Assembly (NCBI GenBank): GCA_963731035.1
Contig: CAVSUY010000013.1
Span: 62,001-126,000, forward strand
Source: JAANXG01 sp963731035
Lineage (GTDB): Bacteria; Pseudomonadota; Gammaproteobacteria; Arenicellales; JAANXG01
Direction of reading: 5' to 3'
Length of the DNA stretch: 64,000 bases
In this document: one piece after another, positions 51,328 through 60,079 of the stretch
Layout: each line of letters starts with the position of its first letter
Position numbering within the stretch: the stretch's first letter is position 1
Program-made: the position numbers and the translations under genes
Notes under the pieces: generated by a model
The model's input: only the letters and a program-made list of their open reading frames with translations
Database searches by the model: none
What the model was told of the DNA's origin: nothing

Positions 51328-51597
51328 TTGATACGGTTCCTGAATCTTGTGTCAGCCAACGTGAGCGAAGCTCCTACCAGAAAGGGTCCCCTCTATCCTG
51401 CCGACCGGGCAGTTGTGGCGTCGAGCCTGGACCAGATCGCCGATGCAGTAGGCAAAGCTCCTGACGTCGACCTGCGCAAGGTCAAAGCCGCCAGGGACGC
51501 CCTGGCCAACGGCACCTATGAGGTCAACCCGGACCGGATCGCGAGAAAGCTGCTCCGCCTCGACACCGCCTTGTCCCATGGCGGCCGATGTCGCTGA
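51328..51597 (+). CDS. flgM: Anti-sigma-28 factor FlgM
   Basis: Up to 89 residues. The C-terminal half, VDLRKVKAARDALANGTYEV and NPDRIARKLLRLDTAL, matches the sigma-28-binding helices of FlgM; the N-terminal half is short and probably disordered. The start is TTG at 51328, with AAGG before it; GTG at 51349 is also possible. In flagellate bacteria FlgM is exported through the completed hook to free sigma-28. It is divergent from the FleQ-like gene and convergent with the pilU gene. Confidence 0.85.
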   Translation: MIRFLNLVSANVSEAPTRKGPLYPADRAVVASSLDQIADAVGKAPDVDLRKVKAARDALANGTYEVNPDRIARKLLRLDTALSHGGRCR

Positions 51598-51631
51598 GGT
51601 CGACCGCGCATTCGTGCTCAACGTCGCACAC

Positions 51632-52732
51632 CTACTCGTTTACAGAGAACTGGTCGCCCTCCTGCTCTGCAGCGTTCTCCGTCAAGCGGATCTTCACCAT
51701 CAGATTGTTGCGGGAGTCGGCGTTCTTGAGCGCCTCCTCCATGGTGATTTTGTTGCTCATATAAAGGTCGTACAGGGCGCCGTCGAAAGTCTGCATACCC
51801 TGGTCCCTGCTTTGCTCCATCACGTCCTTGATCTCGTGGATGTCGCCTTTTTCTATCAAGCTGGAGACGTAGGGTGAATTGAGCAGCACCTCCACCGCCG
51901 GCATTCGCTGGTTGTCGGGGCCGATCACCAGTCGTTGGGCAATGATCGCCCGCAAGTTCAGGGACAGGTCCACAAAGAGCTGCTGGTGAGCCGTATCCGG
52001 GAAGAAATTCACGATCCGATCGAGGGTCTGATTGGCGTTGTTGGCATGCAGCGTCGACAGGCACAAGTGGCCGGTCTCCGCATACGCGACGGCGTGCTTC
52101 ATAGTGTCGCGGTCGCGGATCTCTCCGATAAGGATGACGTTCGGCGCCTCCCGCATGGCATTCTTCAAGGCGTTTTCGTACGACATGGTATCGATGCCCA
52201 CCTCGCGCTGGTTAATCACCGATTTCTTGTGCTTGTGTAAGAACTCGATGGGGTCCTCGATAGTGAGTATGTGGCCAGCGGAGTTGGTGTTGCGATAGTC
52301 TATCATCGCCGCCAGGGTTGTCGACTTCCCGGAGCCGGTGGCGCCGACCATGAGGATCAGTCCCCGCTTGACCATGACGAGATCATTAAGAATGGCAGGC
52401 AGATTGAGCTCCTCCACGCTGGCGATGTAGCTCTTGATGTAGCGCACCACCATCGACACCTCGCCGCGCTGCCGGAAGACATTGACCCGGAACCGCCCCA
52501 GCCCCTCGGCGGAAATCGCGCAGTTCATCTCCATGGTCTCTTCGAACTCCTTCTGCTGATCGTCGTTCATGATCGAGTAGGCCATCTGTTTAACGGTGCC
52601 CGGCCTCAGGATCTGCTCCCCGACGCGCATCGTCTTGCCCTCGATCGCGACCATAATGGGTGCGCCGGTGGTGAAGTACACGTCCGACGCCTTCTTGTCG
52701 ACCATCAGTTTAAGATATGGTGCGATATCCAC
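51632..52732 (-). CDS. pilU: PilU-type twitching ATPase
   Basis: A 366-residue hexameric ATPase that helps retract type IV pili. Walker A is MVGATGSGKSTTLAAM near residue 127; the Asp and His boxes are IEDPIEFLHKHKKSVI and TGHLCLSTLHANN; Walker B is VILIGEIRDRDTM. The EFLHKHKKSVINQREVG segment is characteristic of PilU rather than PilT. GTG at 52732 has GGAGGG four bases before it, so it is preferred over the start at 52759. No pilT is next to it. Confidence 0.9.
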   Translation of the reverse strand: MDIAPYLKLMVDKKASDVYFTTGAPIMVAIEGKTMRVGEQILRPGTVKQMAYSIMNDDQQKEFEETMEMNCAISAEGLGRFRVNVFRQRGEVSMVVRYIKSYIASVEELNLPAILNDLVMVKRGLILMVGATGSGKSTTLAAMIDYRNTNSAGHILTIEDPIEFLHKHKKSVINQREVGIDTMSYENALKNAMREAPNVILIGEIRDRDTMKHAVAYAETGHLCLSTLHANNANQTLDRIVNFFPDTAHQQLFVDLSLNLRAIIAQRLVIGPDNQRMPAVEVLLNSPYVSSLIEKGDIHEIKDVMEQSRDQGMQTFDGALYDLYMSNKITMEEALKNADSRNNLMVKIRLTENAAEQEGDQFSVNE

Positions 52733-52876
52733 GAACCCTCCTTTATGTGCTGTCGTCAACCAGTGTTCAAGTGGGACACCAGTGATACCAGCTCCAATTC
52801 CTACATTGTAGTGGCATATCCGGGTTGTGTAGAAAAAACCGGGATATTATCGAGCGACGAGTGGACAACAGCGGGC

Positions 52877-55054
52877 CTACTTCGTCTTCAAATCGAACAC
52901 GCCATCCCACGCTGGCGGTGGAGGCTCGGTGGTGAAGTGCTGGATTCTCGCCATGTACATCTGATACAACTCGTTGTCGCCGACGCGTTTCAACAGCGCC
53001 TCGAACTCGGCGCGAGCTTCCTCCCACTGCCGATCGCGATACAGGGCGAGCCCCCGATTGTACGCTTCGAGTTCGCTGCGAACCTCCTCGGAAAGATCCG
53101 ACTCCATTCCCAACGGCTCGTAGACGTCCAGCGGCGTATCGCGTCCCTTCACGCGCACTCGATCGAGCAGGCGATAAACGAATTCAGGGGCCGCTCTGAC
53201 GGTATATTCACTGACGATGACGTCGACGCCGTAGACCCGCGTGAGGCCCTCCAACCGGGACCCCAAGTTCACCGCATCGCCCATGACCGTATAAGCCATG
53301 CGGAACTCCGAGCCCATGTCGCCGACGTTCATGGGACCGCTGTTGATTCCAATACCCATCCGGATCTCCGGCCACCCACGCCGGCGAAATTCCTCAGTCA
53401 CCTCCGCCACCGCCCGCACCATCTTCAACGCCGCCATCACTGCGCCGGAGGCGTGCCGGGCATCGCTCAAAGGTGCTCCCCAGAATGCCATGACCGCATC
53501 GCCCATGTACTTGTCGATAGTACCCCGATGATCGTGAATCACCCTGGTAAGCACTGTAAGCAGCTCGTTCATCAGCTCGGACAGTTGCTTGGGGTCCATG
53601 TTCTCCGCCAGATTGCTGAAGCCGCGTACGTCCGAGAACAACACGCTCATCTCCCGCCGCTCGCCCTTCATGGAATACTCGTCGGGATCGTCGCTCATCT
53701 CTTCAACCAGCTCGGGGGGCACGTATTGTCCGAAACGGCGCGCGAGGGCGCGGCGACTGCGGGACTCAGTGATGAACCCGTAGGCCACGTTGAACAGAAA
53801 CAGGCTGAAGATCATCAACACTACTGGCGCGACCGTCAGCACCAACGAATAGTCCACCCACAAATACAGATTGATTCCCACCGCCAGGGCGAGCGAGCCG
53901 ACCGCCAGCACGGAGCCCCATACGGCTCCCAGCATGGGCAGCGCCACAGCCAACACGACGGCCAAAAGGGAAAGGGCCAGCAGCTCTCCGCCCGCGGTAT
54001 AGGCCGGCCGGTGCAGAAACCGTCCATCGAGTATTCCGGATATCAGGTTGGCGTGGACCTCGACTCCGGCGTAGACCTTCTGCACCGGCGTGCTCCGCAG
54101 GTCGTACAAACCAGGGGCGGTGGTTCCGATCAGGACAATGGCGCCCTTGAGCACCCCAGGGTGCTTCACGGACAGGCTCAGCACGTCACTGGCGGACACG
54201 TAGGGAAAGCTACCCTGCTCACCCCGGTACGGCACCAGGGCCGCCATCTTGCCGTCCACGGGTATACCGTGGTCGCCGACATACAGCCACTCGTTGTTGT
54301 CGCCGATCGCCAACGGCTGACCAAGGTACAGCTCCGCCACGGCCAGTGACAGCGACTCATAGAGATCTCCCCGATACGACTGAAGCATCGGGGCCCGCCT
54401 GAAGACTCCGTCCTCGTCGCTCAAGGGATTATCGAAGAATCCCGCGTGGCCGGCAGCTTCCTCGAGCACGGGTAAGTTGGCGCCGTAGCCTGTGGCTTGC
54501 GGCGCGGGAACGCGCATGGGCTCGGCAATGACGGACGGCAGGTAGGGCTCGGGCAATTCCCCGACGGTATTGGAGTTGCCGCTGAAATAGTACCCCAGAA
54601 CGGCCGGGCGGCCGGCGAGGCTTGCCGCGAATTCCTCGTCTGTTCGCGGCATCAGCGACGCGATGCGATCGGCCGTGGTCTCCTGTCCGCTGGCACGAAG
54701 TACCTTCTCCAGCTCATCGACGGCGGTGTGATGCTCACCCTCGGCAAACACCATGTCGAAGCCCAGGACTGCGATACCGTAATGTCGGAACAGAAGGTCT
54801 ACGAGCTTGGCCATGCGGTCCCGGGGCCAGGGCCAGCGGCCCTCGGCCGCCAGGCTCTTCTCATCGACATCAACGATTACTATGCGCGGGTCGACGGTCC
54901 TTGGCAAAGTAAGCCGCAACCTGGCGTCGTACGCGAAGTATTCCAGGGTGCGCAGCACACCCCAGTCGAGCATGCCGGCGGCATTCATGATGAACGGCGA
55001 TGCCAGGGCGAGGCTGATGAGTATCCGTGACCAGTGCCGGCGCAGCCCGTCCAT
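52877..55054 (-). CDS. CHASE2-domain adenylate/guanylate cyclase
   Basis: A 725-residue inner-membrane signalling protein. A first helix (LISLALASPFIMNAAGML) is followed by an extracytoplasmic CHASE2 sensor (IVDVDEKSLAAEGRWPWPRD), then about three helices at residues 345-425, a class III cyclase domain (VLFSDVRGFSNLAENMDP, IDKYMGDAVMAFWGAP, AYTVMGDAVNLGSRL) and a C-terminal helical end. The two metal aspartates and the lysine/aspartate for base selection appear present. It makes cAMP or cGMP on sensing an unknown periplasmic signal. FecR proteins, such as that at 38.5 kb, often accompany CHASE2 enzymes. Confidence 0.9.
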   Translation of the reverse strand: MDGLRRHWSRILISLALASPFIMNAAGMLDWGVLRTLEYFAYDARLRLTLPRTVDPRIVIVDVDEKSLAAEGRWPWPRDRMAKLVDLLFRHYGIAVLGFDMVFAEGEHHTAVDELEKVLRASGQETTADRIASLMPRTDEEFAASLAGRPAVLGYYFSGNSNTVGELPEPYLPSVIAEPMRVPAPQATGYGANLPVLEEAAGHAGFFDNPLSDEDGVFRRAPMLQSYRGDLYESLSLAVAELYLGQPLAIGDNNEWLYVGDHGIPVDGKMAALVPYRGEQGSFPYVSASDVLSLSVKHPGVLKGAIVLIGTTAPGLYDLRSTPVQKVYAGVEVHANLISGILDGRFLHRPAYTAGGELLALSLLAVVLAVALPMLGAVWGSVLAVGSLALAVGINLYLWVDYSLVLTVAPVVLMIFSLFLFNVAYGFITESRSRRALARRFGQYVPPELVEEMSDDPDEYSMKGERREMSVLFSDVRGFSNLAENMDPKQLSELMNELLTVLTRVIHDHRGTIDKYMGDAVMAFWGAPLSDARHASGAVMAALKMVRAVAEVTEEFRRRGWPEIRMGIGINSGPMNVGDMGSEFRMAYTVMGDAVNLGSRLEGLTRVYGVDVIVSEYTVRAAPEFVYRLLDRVRVKGRDTPLDVYEPLGMESDLSEEVRSELEAYNRGLALYRDRQWEEARAEFEALLKRVGDNELYQMYMARIQHFTTEPPPPAWDGVFDLKTK

Positions 55055-55072
55055 ACTATTCTGCGGATGTTG

Positions 55073-55756
55073 TCAGTCGTTGCCGAGGACGGTGATCAAC
55101 TGGCGCAGGTCACCGATCTCCGCCTGGGGGTCCGCCGTCAGGCGCTCCCTCTTCTGCCCGAAGCGGTTCACCCAGGCGACCCGCATGCCGAAGGTTGCCG
55201 CCCCCACGGCATCCCAGGCATTGGACGACTGGAAGCTGATTTCCCCGGCGCGAACGCCCAGCCGATCCACCGCCAGCCGGTAGACCTTGGGATGAGGCTT
55301 GAAGATACCGACCTCCTCGACGGACAGGCACGCATCGAGCAGGTCATTGATTCCCGCGCTGTCAACCGCTGCCTTCAGCATGTCCGGGGAGCCGTTTGAA
55401 AGTATCGCGGTCTGATAGCCCGCTTCGCGCAGGGCGCGCAACACTTCCTTGACCTCGGGGTAGGCATCCAGCGCAAGGTAGGCTTTCATCAACGCCTCCC
55501 GCAGCGCCGAGTCGTCGACATTGTGGGCGTCCATGGCGTAATCGAGGGCGTCGCCCGTTACACACCAGAAATCCTCGTGCTTCCCCATCAAGCTGCGCAA
55601 CCACGTATATTCGAGCTGCTTGGTGCGCCACAGAGCGGACACAGCGTCGGCGGCCTCGCCGAGGCGCGACTTGTAGCGACCCACGGCGGAATGCACGTCG
55701 AACAAGGTGCCGTAGGCATCGAATACGCAGGCCTTGATATTCTCGAAACGGGTCAT
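55073..55756 (-). CDS. Haloacid dehalogenase type II (HAD)
   Basis: A 227-residue cytosolic HAD-superfamily hydrolase. The nucleophile aspartate is in CVFDAYGTLFDVHSAVG near residue 12. The serine motif is LSNGSPDMLKAAV near 118, the lysine in IFKPHPKVY and the acidic motif in FQSSNAWDAVGA. This set matches L-2-haloacid dehalogenases, which release halide from 2-haloacids with inversion. It could also act on other small substrates. It ends 18 bases after the cyclase start, on the same strand. Confidence 0.87.
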   Translation of the reverse strand: MTRFENIKACVFDAYGTLFDVHSAVGRYKSRLGEAADAVSALWRTKQLEYTWLRSLMGKHEDFWCVTGDALDYAMDAHNVDDSALREALMKAYLALDAYPEVKEVLRALREAGYQTAILSNGSPDMLKAAVDSAGINDLLDACLSVEEVGIFKPHPKVYRLAVDRLGVRAGEISFQSSNAWDAVGAATFGMRVAWVNRFGQKRERLTADPQAEIGDLRQLITVLGND

Positions 55757-55776
55757 AAGGGTACCCTCCTGGTTGC

Positions 55777-56199
55777 TCAGGCGCCTTGCGGGGGGATGGA
55801 ATAGGTAGCGGTGACGTGCGCCACCAGATCGTGCTCGCCGTCTATACGCAGCGCGATCTCGCCTACTGCCAAGCGCTGTCCCAGTTTGAGCAGGGTGGCG
55901 TCAGCCAGCACGTCCCCCGGCTTTGGTCTCCTGAGAAAATTGATGTTGAGGTTCGTCGTGACCGCCAGCTCCACCATCCCGATACGGGTGAGTACGGCGG
56001 CGTACATGGCGTAGTCCGCCATCGCCATCATCACCGGCCCCGACAACGTGCCGCCGGGGCGCAGGAAGTCATCGCGAAAAGGACAGCGCACCCGCGCACT
56101 GCCATTACCGAGCGACTCAACTATCAAGCCCAGCTGGCCGACGATCGGAAGCTGTTCCTTCGACAGCGCATCAAGCTGCGCGACAGTGATCTGCGACAT
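55777..56199 (-). CDS. PaaI-family thioesterase
   Basis: A 140-residue hotdog-fold protein. Typical segments are RPGGTLSGPVMMAMADYAMY and VTTNLNINFLRRPKPGDV. The usual HGG is replaced by PGGTLSG, so activity may differ. It precedes the HAD gene by 20 bases on the same strand. Confidence 0.8.
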   Translation of the reverse strand: MSQITVAQLDALSKEQLPIVGQLGLIVESLGNGSARVRCPFRDDFLRPGGTLSGPVMMAMADYAMYAAVLTRIGMVELAVTTNLNINFLRRPKPGDVLADATLLKLGQRLAVGEIALRIDGEHDLVAHVTATYSIPPQGA

Positions 56200-56278
56200 A
56201 GGGAGGATTCGGGGACTGCTTGCAGTCTACCGGGTTTTGCGTTGATTATACCTGCGGGACCGGGGATCGAGGTTGCAT

Positions 56279-56893
56279 ATGACGAAACTTCAGTGGTTTT
56301 TCGACTACATTTCGCCGTTTTCCTACCTGCAATGGGCGCATCAGCTGACTCGCCTGGAAGACGTGGATCTCGAGCTCAAACCGGTGCTGTTCGCGGGCCT
56401 GTTGAAGCATTGGGGCCACAAGGGACCCGCCGAGATACCAGCGAAGCGCCGCTTCACCTATCGCTACGTGGTCTGGCTGGCGGAAAAACTGGACGTACCG
56501 CTGCGGATACCGCGCGCCCATCCGTTCAATCCTCTACCCCTGCTGCGTTTGAGCATCGCGCGCGGCAACGATCCGCGGGTCGTGGACCGTTTGTTCCGCT
56601 TCGCATGGCGGGAAGGGCACATTCCCTCCGACCAAGTGGCGTGGCGCGAGCTGATGAACGAGCTTGACGTAACGGAAGACGAGCTCAAGGACCCCTTGGT
56701 CAAGAAGGCTTTACTCGATAACGGCGAACAAGCGATAGAAAAGGGCGTGTTCGGCGTTCCCAGTGCCGTCGTGGACGGTGAGTTGTTCTGGGGTGTCGAC
56801 GGGTTCGAGTTCCTGCTGGACTACCTCGCCGACCCCCGGGTGGTGGCCACGCAGGCAATGCAGTCGGCGGACAACTTGCCGAGCGACGTGTAA
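56279..56893 (+). CDS. 2-hydroxychromene-2-carboxylate isomerase-like (DsbA/GST kappa)
   Basis: A 204-residue thioredoxin-fold protein of the kappa-GST / HCCA isomerase family. WFFDYISPFSYLQW near residue 6 holds the glutathione-activating serine; VFGVPSAVVDGELFWGVDGF near the end holds the cis-proline and the glutathione-contact region. In naphthalene catabolism this enzyme isomerises hydroxychromene carboxylate; other roles are possible. The ATG at 56279 has GAGGT about seven bases upstream; TTG at 56273 is an alternative. Confidence 0.87.
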   Translation: MTKLQWFFDYISPFSYLQWAHQLTRLEDVDLELKPVLFAGLLKHWGHKGPAEIPAKRRFTYRYVVWLAEKLDVPLRIPRAHPFNPLPLLRLSIARGNDPRVVDRLFRFAWREGHIPSDQVAWRELMNELDVTEDELKDPLVKKALLDNGEQAIEKGVFGVPSAVVDGELFWGVDGFEFLLDYLADPRVVATQAMQSADNLPSDV

Positions 56894-56995
56894 GCGCCCG
56901 CAGGCGTCGGCTCGACCCGCCCTGCCTCCGCCGACGCGGGAAGACGGAGGTGTCTATGCCGACCAGGAGCCTGGCGCAGGCATTGCTGGCAGTCC

Positions 56996-57028
56996 CCTCT
57001 CCCACTGGGAAGAGTGTCAGGGTGAGGG
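56996..57028 (+). repeat. Dispersed CCTCTCCC-GGGAAGAG repeat, copy 3
   Basis: Imperfect palindrome CCTCTCCCACTGGGAAGAG followed by TGTCAGGGTGAGGG. Relative of the elements at 3941 and 36295. It lies between convergent genes. Confidence 0.6.
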
Positions 57029-57036
57029 GGGTAACA

Positions 57037-58809
57037 TCAGAACTGGTCGACATCCAGGCTCAACGTCGACGGCGAGCCGCTCGTGATGATCTTGAGCAAA
57101 GCACCGCTGGAGCTGGCAATGTGGGTGGCGAAGTAGTGGGCCGTCTCCAGCTTGGCCTCGAAGAAAGCCATGTCCCCTTCGCCGCTGTCCAGCCGTTTCT
57201 GGGCAGCCAGAGCGCTTCTCGCCATCAACCAGGCACCGACAGCCACCGCCCATAGATTCAGGTAATAGGCACTGACCGCGGCCGGCAGGCGCGGATCTTC
57301 CGCAGCGGCGTCCAGCACCCAATCCGTGGCGGCTTCCAGGTCATCGAGGCACTCCTTGTAGGCGGCGCCGACGTCACCCAGCGAGCCCACGGCGCCCCCG
57401 ATCTCCTGCATCATCGCGATGACCGACTTGGCCGACTCACCCCGGTCGCGCACCACCTTGCGGCCCACCAGGTCATTGGCCTGGATGCCTGTAGTGCCTT
57501 CGTAGATAGTGGTAATACGCGCATCCCGGTAGTACTGGGCGGCCCCCGTCTCTTCTATGAACCCCATACCGCCGTGGACCTGGACACCCAGGTAGGCGAT
57601 CTCGTTACCGGTTTCCGTACACCATCCCTTGACCACGGGGGTCAGCATCTCTACAAGTTGGCCCTGCCGCCTGCGCTCGACCTCGTCGGGGTGCGCGATG
57701 GATTTGTCGAAGGCACTCGCCCATACGTAGGCCATGCCCCGCATGACCTCGATCTTGGTCTTCATGGTCATCAGCATGCGGCGCACGTCGGGATGATGGA
57801 CGATGGTCGCCCGCTCGCCGCCTCCGATAGGTCGGCCCTGGACACGTTCCCTGGCATAGGCCAGGGCGTGCTGGTAGGCGCGCTCCCCGATGGCGAGACC
57901 CTCCACGCCCACGGAGTGCCGGGCGAGGTTCATCATGGTGAACATGTACTCCAGGCCGCGGTTGGCCTCTCCTACCAGGTAGCCGATCGCCCCCTCCCTG
58001 TCGCCGTAGGCAAGCACGCAGGTGGGGCTGGCGTGGATTCCGAGTTTGTGCTCCAGGGACACGGTGCGCACGTCGTTGCGCTCACCCGGGTTTCCGTTTT
58101 CGTCGAGAATATACTTGGGCACCAGGAACAACGATATGCCCTTGACGCCCTCGGGCGCGTCCGGCAGACGCGCCAGTACCAGGTGCAGAATGTTGTCGGT
58201 CAGGTCGTGGTCTCCGTAGGTAATGAAGATCTTCTGCCCGTGAATCCTGTAGTGGTCGCCATCGGGCTCGGCCCGCGCGCGCACGGCGCTGAGGTCAGAA
58301 CCAGCCTGCGGCTCGGTGAGATTCATGGTACCGGTCCATTCACCGGAGACCATCTTCGGCAGATAAGTGCTCTTGAGCTCGGCGCTGCCATGGCGCTGCA
58401 AAGCCTCGATGGCGCCCTGCGTGAGAAGGGGACACAGACCAAAGGACAGGTTTGCGGCATGCCACATTTCCTGAACGGGAGTAGCTACCAGCCAGGGTAG
58501 GTTCTGGCCGCCATAGTCAGGGCTGAAGGCCAGCGAATTCCAGCCGTTCTCCGCAAACTTGCGATAGGCATCCTTCCAGCCGGGAGGCGTCACCACTTTA
58601 CCGTCCACCAGCTTCGATGGCTCAGTGTCTCCAACCCGGTTGAGCGGCGACAGCACGTCGCGGGCCAGCTTGCCGGCTTCCTCCAGAATCGCGGACACCA
58701 AGTCGGGCGTGGCCTCTTCGAAGCCCGGCAGCGACGCCACTCCGACCAGATCCGCCAGCTCCGTCAATACGAACTGCATTTCATCGATGGGCGCGTTGTA
58801 GTCGCTCAT
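57037..58809 (-). CDS. Acyl-CoA dehydrogenase, long DmdC-like type
   Basis: A 590-residue flavoenzyme that oxidises acyl-CoA to 2-enoyl-CoA and passes electrons to ETF. Motifs are MNLTEPQAGSDLSAVRARA near residue 162, YGDREGAIGYLVGEANRGLEY near 275, and QVHGGMGFIEETGAAQYYRD near 415 with the catalytic glutamate region. The extra C-terminal 130 residues are typical of the 590-600-residue group that includes 3-methylmercaptopropionyl-CoA dehydrogenase (DmdC). ETF-QO at 8 kb would take its electrons. Substrate not determined. Confidence 0.92.
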   Translation of the reverse strand: MSDYNAPIDEMQFVLTELADLVGVASLPGFEEATPDLVSAILEEAGKLARDVLSPLNRVGDTEPSKLVDGKVVTPPGWKDAYRKFAENGWNSLAFSPDYGGQNLPWLVATPVQEMWHAANLSFGLCPLLTQGAIEALQRHGSAELKSTYLPKMVSGEWTGTMNLTEPQAGSDLSAVRARAEPDGDHYRIHGQKIFITYGDHDLTDNILHLVLARLPDAPEGVKGISLFLVPKYILDENGNPGERNDVRTVSLEHKLGIHASPTCVLAYGDREGAIGYLVGEANRGLEYMFTMMNLARHSVGVEGLAIGERAYQHALAYARERVQGRPIGGGERATIVHHPDVRRMLMTMKTKIEVMRGMAYVWASAFDKSIAHPDEVERRRQGQLVEMLTPVVKGWCTETGNEIAYLGVQVHGGMGFIEETGAAQYYRDARITTIYEGTTGIQANDLVGRKVVRDRGESAKSVIAMMQEIGGAVGSLGDVGAAYKECLDDLEAATDWVLDAAAEDPRLPAAVSAYYLNLWAVAVGAWLMARSALAAQKRLDSGEGDMAFFEAKLETAHYFATHIASSSGALLKIITSGSPSTLSLDVDQF

Positions 58810-58881
58810 TTACAGACCTCGTGCTCGTTTTGGGGCCGCCCACCAAAGTCCGGCGCGCGGCGTGTCAGTGTCAAGCCGGAC

Positions 58882-60015
58882 TCAAGAGCCCAGTAATGCG
58901 TCCGTCCGAAATCCGATCTCCTCGAGAACCTCCCGCGTGTGTTCTCCCAAGGCTGGCGCGGAAGAGGCGCGGCCTGGCGCGACCGGCGGGTCGAAGCGGA
59001 TGGGAAACGCGTACTCGCTGCGCTCGCCTTCGCGGACAAACATCCCGCGAGCGACCAGCTGCGGGTCGCGCATCGCTTCCTCCAGCGTCAACACCGGCGA
59101 CAAGCAGCAGTCGACGTCCTTGAAGCGTTCGGTCCAGTGCTCCAGGGGCCGCGAGCCGAACAACTCGGCAAGCTCGTGCCGGATGCGCCTGCGGGTCTCG
59201 GGATCCTCGGGCTGGCCGCGCCATTCCTCACGGCCGATCTCGTCACAGAACGCGCCCCAGAATTTCGCCTCCAGCGCTCCCAGGGCGACGTGCCTGCCAT
59301 CCAGGGTGGGATACACGTTGTACCAAGGCAGGGCGCCGGTGAGAAAGTCCTCGCCCCGCGGCGCGGTCCCACCGTGGTTATTGAAAGCCATCAGCGGCAT
59401 GACGTTGTGGGCCAGAGCGCAATCGGCCATGGCCACATCCAGGTATCGGCCGCGGCCCGTCAGCCGAACGTTGAGCAGCGCCGCGAGAATACCCATGGCC
59501 GCGCTCAGCGCGCCTCCCAGCACGTCTGCGATCTGGATATTGCACAAGGCCGGTTGTTGCCCCGCCAGGCCGATCTCGTCGAGTATACCGGTGTAGGAGA
59601 GGTAGTTGATGTCGTGGCCCGGTTTTAGCCGGTACGGGCCGTCCTGGCCGAAGCCGCTCAGGCTGCAGTAGACGATATCCGGCTTTACCGCTTTGACGCG
59701 GGAATAGTCGATGCCCAACGATGTCATGACACCGGGGCGGAAGCCCTCGAGGATGGCGGTCGAGGTTTCCGTCAAGGCCATGAAGGCATCGCGGCCCTCC
59801 GCCGTCTTCAAATCCAGGGCTACGGAGCGCTTGTTGCGGTTCACGGTCTCGAAGAAGCCACCCATGGAGCGCGCATAGTCGCCGACCACCGGGTCTTCCA
59901 CCTTGATCACGTCGGCTCCCATCGCCGCCAGGTGAGCCGTGCACATTGGTCCCGGCAACAGGCGAGACAGGTCCAGTATACGCACGCCTTGAAGCAGGGT
60001 TGAGTCGTCGACCAC
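58882..60015 (-). CDS. CaiB/BaiF-family CoA transferase (AMACR-like)
   Basis: A 377-residue family III CoA transferase or alpha-methylacyl-CoA racemase-like enzyme. RILDLSRLLPGPMCTAHLAA near residue 12, GADVIKVEDP, and the catalytic aspartate in LKPGHDINYLSYTG near 136 are visible. LGALEAKFWGAFCDEIGR lies near 245. The start is GTG. It lies between the acyl-CoA dehydrogenase and the acetoacetyl-CoA ligase genes, all on one strand. Confidence 0.9.
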   Translation of the reverse strand: MVDDSTLLQGVRILDLSRLLPGPMCTAHLAAMGADVIKVEDPVVGDYARSMGGFFETVNRNKRSVALDLKTAEGRDAFMALTETSTAILEGFRPGVMTSLGIDYSRVKAVKPDIVYCSLSGFGQDGPYRLKPGHDINYLSYTGILDEIGLAGQQPALCNIQIADVLGGALSAAMGILAALLNVRLTGRGRYLDVAMADCALAHNVMPLMAFNNHGGTAPRGEDFLTGALPWYNVYPTLDGRHVALGALEAKFWGAFCDEIGREEWRGQPEDPETRRRIRHELAELFGSRPLEHWTERFKDVDCCLSPVLTLEEAMRDPQLVARGMFVREGERSEYAFPIRFDPPVAPGRASSAPALGEHTREVLEEIGFRTDALLGS

Positions 60016-60079
60016 GGTGGTTCGGACCCTCGGTGAGCTGGCTGTCGGTGGACGGGCTCTCGGGGAACTGGCGGGCGCG

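Noticed and set aside
52271..54349. 692-codon plus-strand frame opposite the CHASE2 cyclase
   Set aside because: The opposite strand encodes a complete cyclase with intact motifs; the frame's histidine/glutamine-rich content is typical of antisense shadow.
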